Positions 46,484 to 55,331 of a stretch of 64,000 nucleotides of DNA are shown here, piece by piece. Source of the stretch: G963422445 sp963422445 (GTDB lineage Bacteria; Pseudomonadota; Alphaproteobacteria; Thalassobaculales; Thalassobaculaceae); contig OY729512.2 of NCBI GenBank assembly GCA_963422445.2, positions 3,968,001-4,032,000 on the forward strand. The letters are read 5' to 3'. Every line of letters begins with the position of its first letter. Within the stretch, counting starts at the first letter, position 1. The translations under genes were made by a program, and so were the position numbers. The notes below the pieces were generated by a model. That model worked only from the letters and a program-made list of their open reading frames with translations, did not search any database and had not been told where the DNA came from.

Positions 46484-47653
46484 TTACCCGGCTACCAATG
46501 CCGATCGAACATCGCGATAGGCCCAGTCGATCCAGGGCAGTACCGCCCGGATATCAGTAGTCTCGACTGTCGCGCCGCCCCAGAGTCTGAGGCTCGGCGG
46601 CGCGTTCCGATATCCCTTGATATCGAAAGCTACACCCTCCCCGGACAGACGTCCGGCAACTTGCCGGGGTACAGCCAACTGTTCTTCTGATCCAAGTGAT
46701 GCAAACCACGGTTCGGTGAACTTGAGGCAAATCGACGTGTTGGATCGGGTTGCCGGGATGCGGGCCATGAAATCAATCCACCGGTTGTCTTCAACCCAGC
46801 CTGTGACAGCAGCCAAGTTGGCGTCTGACCGTTTCTGGAGTGCGGAGAGCCCGCCGATCAATTCGGCCCAGGCGAGCGCATCAAGCATGTCCTCGACGCA
46901 GAGCATCGATGGTGTGTTGATGGTCTCACCCTTGAAGATGGCCTCGTTCAGTCGGCCGTTTCGGGTGAGCCGAAAGATTTTCGGTAACGGCCAGGGCGGT
47001 CTGTAACTTTCAAGACGTTCTACAGCGCGCGGACCGAGAATGAGCATCCCGTGCGCCGCCTCCCCGCCCAGAACCTTCTGCCAGGAGAAGGTCGCAACAT
47101 CGATTTTCTCCCACGGTATGTCCTGTGCGAGCACGGCGCTGGTCGCGTCACAAAGCGTCAGGCCGGAACGGTTGGACGGAATCCAGTTGCCATCGGGAAC
47201 CCTTACACCGGATGTGGTTCCGTTCCAGGTAAAGACGACATCCCGCGAGAAATCGACCTTGTCGAGATCCGGAAGATCTCCGTAATCGGCATCAAGAACC
47301 CGGGCTTCAGGCAGCTTCAGCTCGTCGACCGCATCCAGCATCCATCCCTTCCCGAAACTCTCCCAGACCAGCAGGTCGACGCCGCGAGCGCCGAGCAGTG
47401 ACCACATCGCCATCTCGAACGCCCCGGTATCGGACGCCGGAACAATGCCCAGCCGCCAGTCTGCCGGCAGACCAAGCAGCATCCGTGACCGGGCGACAAC
47501 CTCGGCAAGTTTCGAGCTGGCGGGCTCGGCCCGGTGGTATCGTCCGATGGCCGCGCCGGCAAGACTGTCCAGAGTCCATCCGGAATGCTTGCGGCATGGC
47601 CCGGAAGAAAACCGCGGGTCATTCGGTCGAACAGCTGGTTTTTCGATTGACAT
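46484..47653 (-). CDS. serC: Phosphoserine aminotransferase (alphaproteobacterial type)
   Basis: A 389-residue PLP aminotransferase of the Methanosarcina-type serC family that alphaproteobacteria use. The N-terminal RPNDPRFSSGPCRKHSGW and the PLP lysine K193 in FSWQKVLGG identify it. It converts 3-phosphohydroxypyruvate and glutamate to phosphoserine in serine and pyridoxal synthesis. In most relatives serA follows directly; here the downstream side holds only intergenic sequence and an insertion sequence, so the usual serC-serA operon is absent. No frameshift or missing catalytic residue is seen. Confidence 0.92.
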   Translation of the reverse strand: MSIEKPAVRPNDPRFSSGPCRKHSGWTLDSLAGAAIGRYHRAEPASSKLAEVVARSRMLLGLPADWRLGIVPASDTGAFEMAMWSLLGARGVDLLVWESFGKGWMLDAVDELKLPEARVLDADYGDLPDLDKVDFSRDVVFTWNGTTSGVRVPDGNWIPSNRSGLTLCDATSAVLAQDIPWEKIDVATFSWQKVLGGEAAHGMLILGPRAVERLESYRPPWPLPKIFRLTRNGRLNEAIFKGETINTPSMLCVEDMLDALAWAELIGGLSALQKRSDANLAAVTGWVEDNRWIDFMARIPATRSNTSICLKFTEPWFASLGSEEQLAVPRQVAGRLSGEGVAFDIKGYRNAPPSLRLWGGATVETTDIRAVLPWIDWAYRDVRSALVAG

Positions 47654-47718
47654 CGCGTTACTGCAACCTGTTCACATTGGCCTGAATGCCGAGAAAATCT
47701 GAAAAGGCCAAGATCATG

Positions 47719-48639
47719 TCAGGCCTCGTGCCGCGCGCCGGCTCTATTCCGAATCAGCGCCGGAGCTTCGGCCAAGTGAAACCGGCCATATCCTGGCGAT
47801 ACGATGTGCCGCGATGCAGCCATGCGCCGCGAAAACGCCGGAAGGGCGTAGAACGGCACACCGGCACAGGCGTGGTGTTCGGCGTGATACGGCATATTCC
47901 AGGCAAGGAATCGGACAAGAGGATTGGAGATGGTTGATCGGGTATTACGCCACATGTCGCTCACAGCCGGGCATCCCCAATGTTCGGACAACAGATAAGC
48001 CCGAAGAAATGGCTGGCCGAGGATCGCCGGCGCCAGCCACAACCAAATCAGCCAGTCGATCCTGAAAATGATCGAAATCCCGAATGCGGCCATATACCCG
48101 CAGAGAAACAGACGAGATTCAGCCACGACGCGCGGCCGCTGTTCCGACGGGAGAAAATCGAAATCGGCGTTGCCCGCAGCGCGAAACAACAACCCGGACC
48201 ACACCCGATACCAGTACTCCAGACCCGACAGGATCAGGACATATCCTAGCCAGGACACCGGCTTCGGGGTCCGTAACTCGGGGTCGCGCTGCGGATCCTG
48301 GGTATGGCGATGATGCGCCATATGGAAATGCCTGAAATACATCGGCGGCAGGACGAGCACAACGCCGCCGAGAATTCCTGTCAGCCGATTGAGCGTTGGA
48401 CTCCGAAAAGCCGTGCGATGCACGCTTTCATGCAATGGCGCAAACAGGAACGTCATGACGATCCCGTGCAGAAGAAGTGCCGGACCAAGCAAGAGCAGAT
48501 GATCCGCGGTCATAACGATGGTCGCGGTTGCTATCAGAACCAACAGATGAATTGCGAGACGCGCTACTCCCGGACCGTTCCGCCGAACCGTATAAAATCG
48601 AATCTGTTCCTGTGTTAGTGATATAGACAAACTCATCAC
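47719..48639 (-). CDS. Fatty acid desaturase family protein
   Basis: A 306-residue membrane di-iron enzyme. The three histidine boxes are readable: HESVH (70-74), HMAHHRH (106-112) and YHAEHH (251-256). Membrane helices lie between them (for example LLVLIATATIVMTADHLLLL). It introduces double bonds into, or hydroxylates, an acyl chain or carotenoid-type substrate. Two starts 3 bases apart (48639 and 48636) are possible. It precedes serC on the same strand with a gap of about 65 bases; no functional link is clear. Confidence 0.87.
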   Translation of the reverse strand: MMSLSISLTQEQIRFYTVRRNGPGVARLAIHLLVLIATATIVMTADHLLLLGPALLLHGIVMTFLFAPLHESVHRTAFRSPTLNRLTGILGGVVLVLPPMYFRHFHMAHHRHTQDPQRDPELRTPKPVSWLGYVLILSGLEYWYRVWSGLLFRAAGNADFDFLPSEQRPRVVAESRLFLCGYMAAFGISIIFRIDWLIWLWLAPAILGQPFLRAYLLSEHWGCPAVSDMWRNTRSTISNPLVRFLAWNMPYHAEHHACAGVPFYALPAFSRRMAASRHIVSPGYGRFHLAEAPALIRNRAGARHEA

Positions 48640-48728
48640 TTGTCCTCGTCAAGAATTTCTCTGCAGATCAGATTTCCAATCCCGACATATCGAGTATTCT
48701 TCGTGTTCATCACGATTTTAGGCTTAAT

Positions 48729-49580
48729 CTAGATAGTATCGTCACGAAATACCAGCCCAGAGTGCCAGACACCGAATCTGCACCGCGGCAAGAAACGATG
48801 CGGCATTCCTGGCGTATCGTGTGGCAATCCCACGCCAACGCTTGAGCCACAGAAAGGCGTTCTCCACCCAATGCCGGTGCCGGTAGAGATGGACATCATA
48901 CGCTCCGGGGTGCTTGCGGTTGCGTTTCGGCGGAATCACCGCAATGACTCCATGCTCCTCACAATAAGACAGGATGGCATTCGTGTCACAGACCTTGTCC
49001 GCCAACAAGTCCTCGGCATCTATCCCTTCAATCAGCTCGACCGCTTGACTGCAATCTGCTGCCGTCCCCTCGGTCACCAACACCCGCACCGGCATCCCAT
49101 GCGCGTCCACAGCCAGGTGCAGCGTCGTGTTCAGCCCCCTTTTGTGCGATCCATCGCCTGAGTGCCGCCGACCGCACCGCTCGCATGGGGATGGACCTTG
49201 AGATGACTGGCGTCAATCATCAGCCACTCATCGTCCGGCTCATCCACCAGAGGCTCCAGCAACGCCCCCCAGAGCCCCTTGTCCCGCCAGCGACAGAACC
49301 GACGATGGGTATTTTTCCAGTCTCCATAGTCCGGCGGCACATCACGCCAGGGAGCGCCGGTACGCAGAATCCAGAAGATCGCATTAATGAACCGTCGATT
49401 ATCCTGCGCCACCCCACCCCAACTTCCCGCTCGGCCAGGCAGATGAGGCTCCAACAACAGCCAGACCCTGTCCGAAATGTCGTGACGCCGATGAGCCAAT
49501 CCCATGAGCCGCCTCCAAGAACCATCGAGTGAGTTCGACAGATAGGACAGATGAACATCACTCATGACGACACTATCTAG
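48729..49580 (-). mobile_element. IS5-family element with overlapping frames
   Basis: An 852-bp element ending in CTAG on both sides (48729-48732 and 49577-49580). The inverted ends read CTAGATAGTATCGTCACGA and CTAGATAGTGTCGTCATGA. It abuts, and probably truncated, the IS1380 remnant to its right. Confidence 0.83.
48742..49565 (-). CDS. IS5-family transposase with probable -1 frameshift
   Basis: Two overlapping frames encode one transposase. Frame A starts at ATG 49565 (MSDVHLSYL) and contains WRDVPPDYGDWKNTHRRFCR and WLMIDASHLKVHPHASGAVG, ending in DRTKGG and a stop. Frame B continues in the -1 frame: RGLNTTLHLAVDAHGMPVRV, then VTEGTAADCSQAVELI, a DKVCDTNAILSYCEEHG segment and HWVENAFLWLKRWRGIATRY. 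The heptamer A-AAA-GGG lies exactly at the junction (about 49141), a slippery site used by IS5 elements. The conserved D-(K)-x-(Y) Asp is followed by VCD where many relatives have GYD. I judge it functional. Confidence 0.72.
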
Positions 49581-50432
49581 CACGCGTCGGCTGCGGCTTC
49601 ACCATTTTCGCGTCACGTCCTCGAAGTCCCAGTATCGGCGGGCCGCCTTGCGCGTGTGAGGCCCGTGACGGCGCACTTGCCCCACGAGGCACTCGAGCTC
49701 CTCGACGCGACCCGCCAAGGCCTCCCGGTCCGAGGGGCGCAGCCGGCGCACAGCAGGTGCTGGCCACAGAAGATAGACAGCGGCAGGTAACAGGAGCACC
49801 CGTCGGACCCATGGAAGAGTCGACCCTCCCGGTGACCATGCAACGGGTCATTGGTCGCATCGAGATCGAGCCAGATCTCGCGCGGCGCTCGGCGATGGGA
49901 CCCCACACACAGCTCGACCAGCATCTCATCGAGTTCCCCGGCGCGCGCGACGATGCGTGTGTAGCGACGGCGTGCGGCTTCCCCGGGCTTACCGAGTTCC
50001 AGGCGGTTCAGGGTGCTCGCACTGGCCAAGGCGTGGCCTCGGTCGCGCCCTCGCACCCGCTTGTCCCCCGTCACGTCCACTTTGCCCACCAGCACCGGGA
50101 ACAGCGCATCATAGTCGTTGAGGTTTCCCGTATCCCAAGGCAATCACGTCGAGGCGTTGGCTCACCAATTCATCGGCGCCATGTTCGATGCTCGCGCGAT
50201 TGCGGTAGTCCAGGAAACACCGCGACACCCGCGTCGTCGCCCCGCCCCGCCAATCTACCTCGCGAAGCAACACCCCGCCACCGTCGGAACTGATGCGACC
50301 GCCATCAAATCGACCCGTCACCGAACGCCGTCCCAGGGCGTGAAACTCAAGCTGTTCGCCAAGACACTGTGACGTCAAGGCTGCTTCCTCTTCGATTGGC
50401 ACAAGCGCTTGATCGCACAAACGGTATGCCAT
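49581..50432 (-). pseudogene. IS1380-family transposase, truncated
   Basis: The N-terminal half of an IS1380 transposase in two frames: FDGGRISSDGGGVLLREVDW (about 50300), TRVSRCFLDYRNRASIEHGA and then, in another frame, STLNRLELGKPGEAARRRY with WLDLDATNDPLHGHREGRLF and LPLSIFCGQHLLCAG. The first catalytic Asp block is present; the C-terminal half is missing at the IS5 border (49580). A deletion or the IS5 insertion removed it. Confidence 0.78.
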
Positions 50433-50864
50433 GAGGAGCAGCCGTTTCTACCCCCTCGGTGATCTTTTCGGGCTAGCCAATCTCGGCTGCTTGCCTTCCT
50501 GATCGGCGAAATCCAGCAGGAATGCTGTGCGCTCTTCCAGACCGCACTCAAGACCTGTTGTCAGAAAACCTGGCTTTGGCTGAAACTGAGGAGTTTCTTT
50601 ACCAATTTGGAGATCCCGGATGGGGAAACCGTGTACAAGGCGATAAACCTCGGCCTTCGCAGCAACAGGATCAAAGTTCGCGACACAAAATGACCCACCG
50701 CACGCGATCGGAGCACCACAATCGAAAAGCTCCAGGAGACACTGGCAGACAAGAGATCAACGACGAACGAAAAACCGCAGTGCAGCGGGCGGGCAAACCC
50801 GCCCGAAATCACGAGCAAGCGACAAACATTTGCAGGAAACCCGAGCCCGAGCAGCTGTCACAGG
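50433..50864. other. Unassigned stretch between an IS1380 remnant and the histidine kinase
   Basis: About 430 bases. One open frame runs on the plus strand (50522-50902), but codon content is low in conserved residues and I recognise nothing. It may be decayed coding sequence from the phosphate-regulator neighbourhood or from a mobile element. Confidence 0.4.
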
Positions 50865-51932
50865 TCATTGGGAATTGTTGGTCAAAGGCAGAAAGACCGT
50901 GAATTCATTGCCTGTCTCGGCGCTGCTTTCGATCAACAGCCGTCCACGGTGATGATTGACAATATGTTTGACGATCGCAAGGCCGAGACCAGTACCACCT
51001 TCACTGCGTGATCGCCCACGATCAATGCGATAAAACCTCTCGGTCAGACGCGGGATGTGCTCTGCCGCGATTACCAGGCCAAAATTCCTGACCGTGATTG
51101 CGATCCCGGGACTGCCGATATCCGGAATTCGGGGTTCGTCTTGCACTCTGATCCGAATTGGCAGTTTTTTGCGGCCGTATTTCAGGGCATTGTCGACGAG
51201 ATTATGAAAGACCTCGACCATTTCGTCCCGGTCACCCGTAATCGATCGGATATTGGTGTCGAAGAGGCAGTCGATGTTCACATTCTTTTCGCGCGCTCGC
51301 GCCGAAACCGAATAGACCACCTCATCAATGACCTCGCGCAAGTCGATGACGGTGGTTGGCAGGATATGCTCGCAGGCTTCGACCCGGGACAGCGAGAGAA
51401 GATCGTCGACCAGCCGGGCCATGCGCTGCGACTCGATATCCATGATATCAAGAAACCTCGCCGTCGCCTGAAGGTCGTCATAGACTGACGCCTTGAGGGT
51501 CTCGATAAATCCAATCAGGACTGACAGCGGTGAGCGCAGTTCGTGGCTGACATTGGCAACAAAATCAGCCCGCATGCGCTCACTTTCCCGCGATGCCGTC
51601 ACGTCGCTCAGATGACAGACGGCCCTTGCCGACGCTAGTCCGGTGTCCGCGACGGTTTCCGGCAACCCCGCGATGTTCATCTCCAGGACCCGAGCCACCG
51701 GGACTGTCTCGGTCAGTGTGACCATGCATCTGGTTTGGCCGGCGAGAACTCTCGATACAGCATCGAGGGCATCCGGGTGCCGAATCGACAATGCAAGATC
51801 CCGGCCCAGCGTCACTGTTTCCAACATGTCATGCGCCGACCGGTTCGCGGCGACGACATGCCGTCTGGCATTGACGAGAACAACAGGATCCGACAGTGCT
51901 TCGAGTAATTCCTGGATCCTGTCATTCTCCAT
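50865..51932 (-). CDS. PAS-domain sensor histidine kinase, PhoR-like
   Basis: A 355-residue histidine kinase. A PAS-like domain covers about residues 5-100 (LSDPVVLVNARRHVVAANRS). The H-box FVANVSHELRSPL places the phosphorylated histidine at H130. N-box HNLVDNALKYG and G-box GGTGLGLAIVKHIVNHH follow. No membrane helix is encoded at the N-terminus, so it should be cytoplasmic, unlike many PhoR proteins. Overall it resembles PhoR, which senses phosphate through the Pst system and signals to PhoB, but no phoB, phoU or pst gene is nearby. Its partner therefore lies elsewhere. Confidence 0.85.
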   Translation of the reverse strand: MENDRIQELLEALSDPVVLVNARRHVVAANRSAHDMLETVTLGRDLALSIRHPDALDAVSRVLAGQTRCMVTLTETVPVARVLEMNIAGLPETVADTGLASARAVCHLSDVTASRESERMRADFVANVSHELRSPLSVLIGFIETLKASVYDDLQATARFLDIMDIESQRMARLVDDLLSLSRVEACEHILPTTVIDLREVIDEVVYSVSARAREKNVNIDCLFDTNIRSITGDRDEMVEVFHNLVDNALKYGRKKLPIRIRVQDEPRIPDIGSPGIAITVRNFGLVIAAEHIPRLTERFYRIDRGRSRSEGGTGLGLAIVKHIVNHHRGRLLIESSAETGNEFTVFLPLTNNSQ

Positions 51933-52172
51933 CAGATCTTCCGATCAGAAGTCAGAATCCTTGCCATTGCCGACCCCGCCAATCGCGGCCGCCTCATCAC
52001 ACACTCCAGGAGCCCGAGTCCGAGATCCGTACGACTGATACGGAACCGTTCGCGGCCGGAACAGTCCCTACGGTCCGTTGCATGACCGTCGACCAAACAA
52101 TACGAGTCACGACAGAGATTGCTGCAGGACGGCCGCCCTGTACCGGAAACACCAGTCGACACCATCCATAAT

Positions 52173-53369
52173 CTATTCGACTTTGACAAATTTCGGCGGA
52201 TGGGCCGCGATTACCTCGTCGTTGAGGTTCGCGCCCCAGCCCGGTCCGGGCGGACATTGAACGCAACCGTTCCTGATCTCCGGTTTCCAAGTGATGATGT
52301 CGTCTTTCCAGGGCACGTCGTCAATGTCGATTTCCATGACCCGGAAATTCGGCAGGGCCGTACAGAAATGCGCACTCATGAGCGTCGAGAGGTGACCGTA
52401 AAAGTTGTGCGGCGCGCAATTCACCTCGAATGCTTCCGCCATCGCGGCAATCTTGAGACCAAGCCAAGCCCCGTTCCAAGGGATGTCAATGATCGCGACA
52501 TCCATCGCCCGGTGTTCGAAAAACGGCCGGAACTCCCGCAGACCAAACAGCGATTCACATGAAGCGATCGGGGTCCTGACCCGCTGCCGGATATCGGCGA
52601 GCGCCGTCGGCTCGTATAGATCGATTTCGAACCAAGTGAGACCAAGGTCGTCGAGACCGGCAGTGATCTGGCGATAACCTTCCGGTCTGAAGTTGAAATT
52701 CAGATCCAGGCGGATTCCCATTCCAGGGCCAGCGCCTTCGGCCATGGCGGTCAGTTGATCCCGCAACTGTCCGATCAAGCGGTGCGGGGCATTCAATTCC
52801 GGCCACCCCGGCCCGCCGGCAAACCCTGGCATGTGACGACCGACCTGTCCCGACTCATCTAAGGTGATGATATTGGTTTTGAGGCCTCGATAGCCGCTCT
52901 CTCGAACTCGGCGGCCGAGCGCCACCAGATCATCGAGCGAGCGCACCGGCTCTTGCCCGCATTGTGCTGCGATATCCGAGTCGATCAGATAGGTACCGCA
53001 ATGGCTCCAGTAGACCGGGATCTCCTGGCGAATGGCGCCGCCAAGAAGACCGTAGACTGGGACGTTCAGGGCCTTGCCCTTGATATCCAGCAAGGCATTT
53101 TCGATCGTTGCAATTGCCTGCTGATTAACGCCGCCAGAGGCCTGACGGGTCATCGCATAAAGATATTGATGGACCTGTTCGTGCAGACAGGCATCCATGC
53201 CCTCAACACGCTGGCAAAGACGCCTGATGATCGTCGAAAGGCCCGGACTGCCGTAACACTCATTGTACTCGGCAATACCGTCAATACCGGCATCCGTGCA
53301 TACCCGCAGAAAGCTGAAATCACGCCAACCGGCATTGCAGTGCAGGATATCACATCCCGTGATCTTCAT
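52173..53369 (-). CDS. Mandelate racemase/muconate lactonizing enzyme family protein
   Basis: A 398-residue enolase-superfamily enzyme. The metal-ligand series is visible: a first Asp in IRLDLNFNF, Glu in the WFEIDLYEP segment and a Glu in IASCESLFG; a catalytic histidine lies in NCAPHNFYGHLS. The N-terminal capping domain (TDAGIDGIAEYNECYG) and ASGGVNQQAIATIENALLDIKG are normal. Such enzymes abstract an alpha proton from a carboxylate, giving dehydration, racemisation or lactonisation; acid-sugar dehydratases are common. GGAG lies 9 bases before the ATG. The SDR next to it on the same strand suggests a shared sugar-acid or hydroxyacid route. Confidence 0.88.
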   Translation of the reverse strand: MKITGCDILHCNAGWRDFSFLRVCTDAGIDGIAEYNECYGSPGLSTIIRRLCQRVEGMDACLHEQVHQYLYAMTRQASGGVNQQAIATIENALLDIKGKALNVPVYGLLGGAIRQEIPVYWSHCGTYLIDSDIAAQCGQEPVRSLDDLVALGRRVRESGYRGLKTNIITLDESGQVGRHMPGFAGGPGWPELNAPHRLIGQLRDQLTAMAEGAGPGMGIRLDLNFNFRPEGYRQITAGLDDLGLTWFEIDLYEPTALADIRQRVRTPIASCESLFGLREFRPFFEHRAMDVAIIDIPWNGAWLGLKIAAMAEAFEVNCAPHNFYGHLSTLMSAHFCTALPNFRVMEIDIDDVPWKDDIITWKPEIRNGCVQCPPGPGWGANLNDEVIAAHPPKFVKVE

Positions 53370-53425
53370 GAGGTGAGTCTCCCGATCATCAGATTACCAT
53401 ATTACCTCGATTCGAAACGGCACCG

Positions 53426-54196
53426 TCACACCGCGGTGATACCGCCGTCAATCACCAGTTCCGCACCTGTCACGTGGCGTGCCTCGTCGGACGCAAGAAA
53501 CAGGATTCCGTTTGCGATATCGTCCGGATGGCCCGGCTCGCCCATCGGAGTCGCACCGACACGCGCTTTCATTTTGGCTTCGGGGTCACCCCCACCCATA
53601 TGCATGGAGCCACGCCCCATATCGGTGTCAATGAAGCCCGGATGAACCGAATTGCAGCGAATTCGATATCTTTTGCGGGCACAGTCGATCGCAACCGATT
53701 TTGTCAATTGCCGTACAGCTCCTTTCGATGCGCCATAGGCGACGATTTGCGGCGTGGCAATGAGCCCAGCAATTGATGACAGGTTCACGATCGCGCCGCC
53801 GGTCTGCCTCATTGCCTTGACAGCGGCACGGCAGCCGAGAAACACGCCTGCGGCATTGACATCCAGAACCGCGCGCCATTCATCAAGTCCGGCTTCGTCA
53901 ATCGACTGGTAGTGCGTGGTACTGAGGATTCCGGCGTTGTTGACTAGGATATCGAGCCGTCCGTGCCGCGCCACCACGTTGTTCATCAAAACCAGCCAGT
54001 CCGTCTCGCTACGCACATCAAGCGCCGCAAAACTTGCGCCCTCGCCAATTTCGCCGGCGACTGCCTGGCCTTGTTCGGCATTGATATCCGCAACCGTGAC
54101 GAATGCGCCTTCCGCCACGAAACGCCGACAAACCGCGCGGCCAATGCCGTTGGCGCCACCGGTTACAATTGCAATCTTTCCGTCAAGTCGAGCCAT
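53426..54196 (-). CDS. SDR-family NAD(P)-dependent oxidoreductase
   Basis: A 256-residue classical SDR. TGGANGIG starts at residue 12, NNAGIL near 86, the catalytic Ser in NLSSIAG, and YGASK holds the Tyr and Lys. VADINAE after beta-2 fits NAD. The C-terminal PGHPDDIANGILFLASDEA is family-typical. It is 56 bases upstream of the enolase-superfamily gene on the same strand, so the two are likely co-transcribed. The substrate is probably a hydroxy acid or sugar derivative, an inference from the neighbour. Confidence 0.91.
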   Translation of the reverse strand: MARLDGKIAIVTGGANGIGRAVCRRFVAEGAFVTVADINAEQGQAVAGEIGEGASFAALDVRSETDWLVLMNNVVARHGRLDILVNNAGILSTTHYQSIDEAGLDEWRAVLDVNAAGVFLGCRAAVKAMRQTGGAIVNLSSIAGLIATPQIVAYGASKGAVRQLTKSVAIDCARKRYRIRCNSVHPGFIDTDMGRGSMHMGGGDPEAKMKARVGATPMGEPGHPDDIANGILFLASDEARHVTGAELVIDGGITAV

Positions 54197-54398
54197 GGAT
54201 TGTTTCCTTCATTGATCTGACCCTCAGAAGTCCGGCACTTCGTCTCATCCTGGCCACTGCAACGCCATCATATTGACGGCGGCAACCGTCCGCATGAGCC
54301 CGTGACTCCTGATCGACAGTGGCCAGCGATGCTCCGAGATAGTGTTGTACGGCGGAGAGCACGGATCATGCAGAGAGTTCGGCACCCGACACCTGCCG

Positions 54399-55331
54399 TC
54401 AACGCCCGCGGATCCGCGGATCCAGAGCGTCGCGCAAGCCGTCCCCCATGTAGTTCACGCTGAGCACTGTCAAGGAAATCGCCAGGCCAGGCCAGACAAC
54501 ACGGGCCGGATTGATATTCAGAAACGGCACACCATCAAACAACAGCCGTCCCCAGGTCGGAAAGTCGGACGGAAATCCCAGCCCCAGAAAACTCAGCGCA
54601 CTCTCGGTAATGATCGCCTGCGCAACGCCAAGCGTGGCCGAAACCATGATCGGGCTGAGTACGTTGGGGAAGATATGGCGCATGATCATGCGATGCGACC
54701 GCGTACCGATGCTATGGGCCGCCAGAATGAATTCGCGTTGCTTGATGGCCAAAACCTCGCCTCGGACAATGCGGGCAGTCTGCATCCAGCTTGTGATCCC
54801 GATCACGAAGACGATCAGAATAAAAATCCCGATCTCCGGCCCGAACAGCGAGCGCAAGAGGTCGCGGAACAACATGATGATCACCAGGAGCAACGGCAGG
54901 ATCGGCAGCGCTAGAAAAAGATCAGTCAGCCGCATCAGCACGCCGTCGAGCCGGGCAAAAAACCCTGCCATGACGCCAACAAGGGTTCCGAGGGTAAGTG
55001 ACAGCGCCATCGCCGTGACACCGACCGCAAGCGATGTTCTCCCGCCCGCCAGCATCTGGGCAAACATGTCCCGGCCAAGATTGTCGGTTCCCATGGGATG
55101 GGCCAGCGACATTCCCTGGTTTTTTGACTTGTAGTCGAGATATTGCGGATTGATGTCATGAATGTACGGGCCGACAAGAACGGCCAGAATAATGATCGCG
55201 AACACGGCCACGCCAACCATGGCACCGCGATGCGATCGAAATTGATCCCAGACATCAAGCCAGAGCGAACGATGTTTAAAGTCTAGTTCTTCTGTTAACT
55301 GGTGCGGCTCTGGCCGCGCGCGCTCAATCAT
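54399..55331 (-). CDS. Peptide/nickel-type ABC transporter permease (DppC/OppC)
   Basis: A 310-residue inner-membrane permease with six predicted helices. The N-terminal region RSHRGAMVGVAVFAIIILAV is followed by HPMGTDNLGRDMFAQMLAGG, the DppC-family hallmark, and the EAA loop SIGTRSHRMIMRHIFPNVLS for contact with the ATPases. The ATG at 55331 has CGAGGA 8 bases ahead and overlaps the preceding permease gene by 8 bases; an upstream in-frame start at 55373 lies inside that gene. It is the last gene of the importer operon. Confidence 0.92.
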   Translation of the reverse strand: MIERARPEPHQLTEELDFKHRSLWLDVWDQFRSHRGAMVGVAVFAIIILAVLVGPYIHDINPQYLDYKSKNQGMSLAHPMGTDNLGRDMFAQMLAGGRTSLAVGVTAMALSLTLGTLVGVMAGFFARLDGVLMRLTDLFLALPILPLLLVIIMLFRDLLRSLFGPEIGIFILIVFVIGITSWMQTARIVRGEVLAIKQREFILAAHSIGTRSHRMIMRHIFPNVLSPIMVSATLGVAQAIITESALSFLGLGFPSDFPTWGRLLFDGVPFLNINPARVVWPGLAISLTVLSVNYMGDGLRDALDPRIRGR

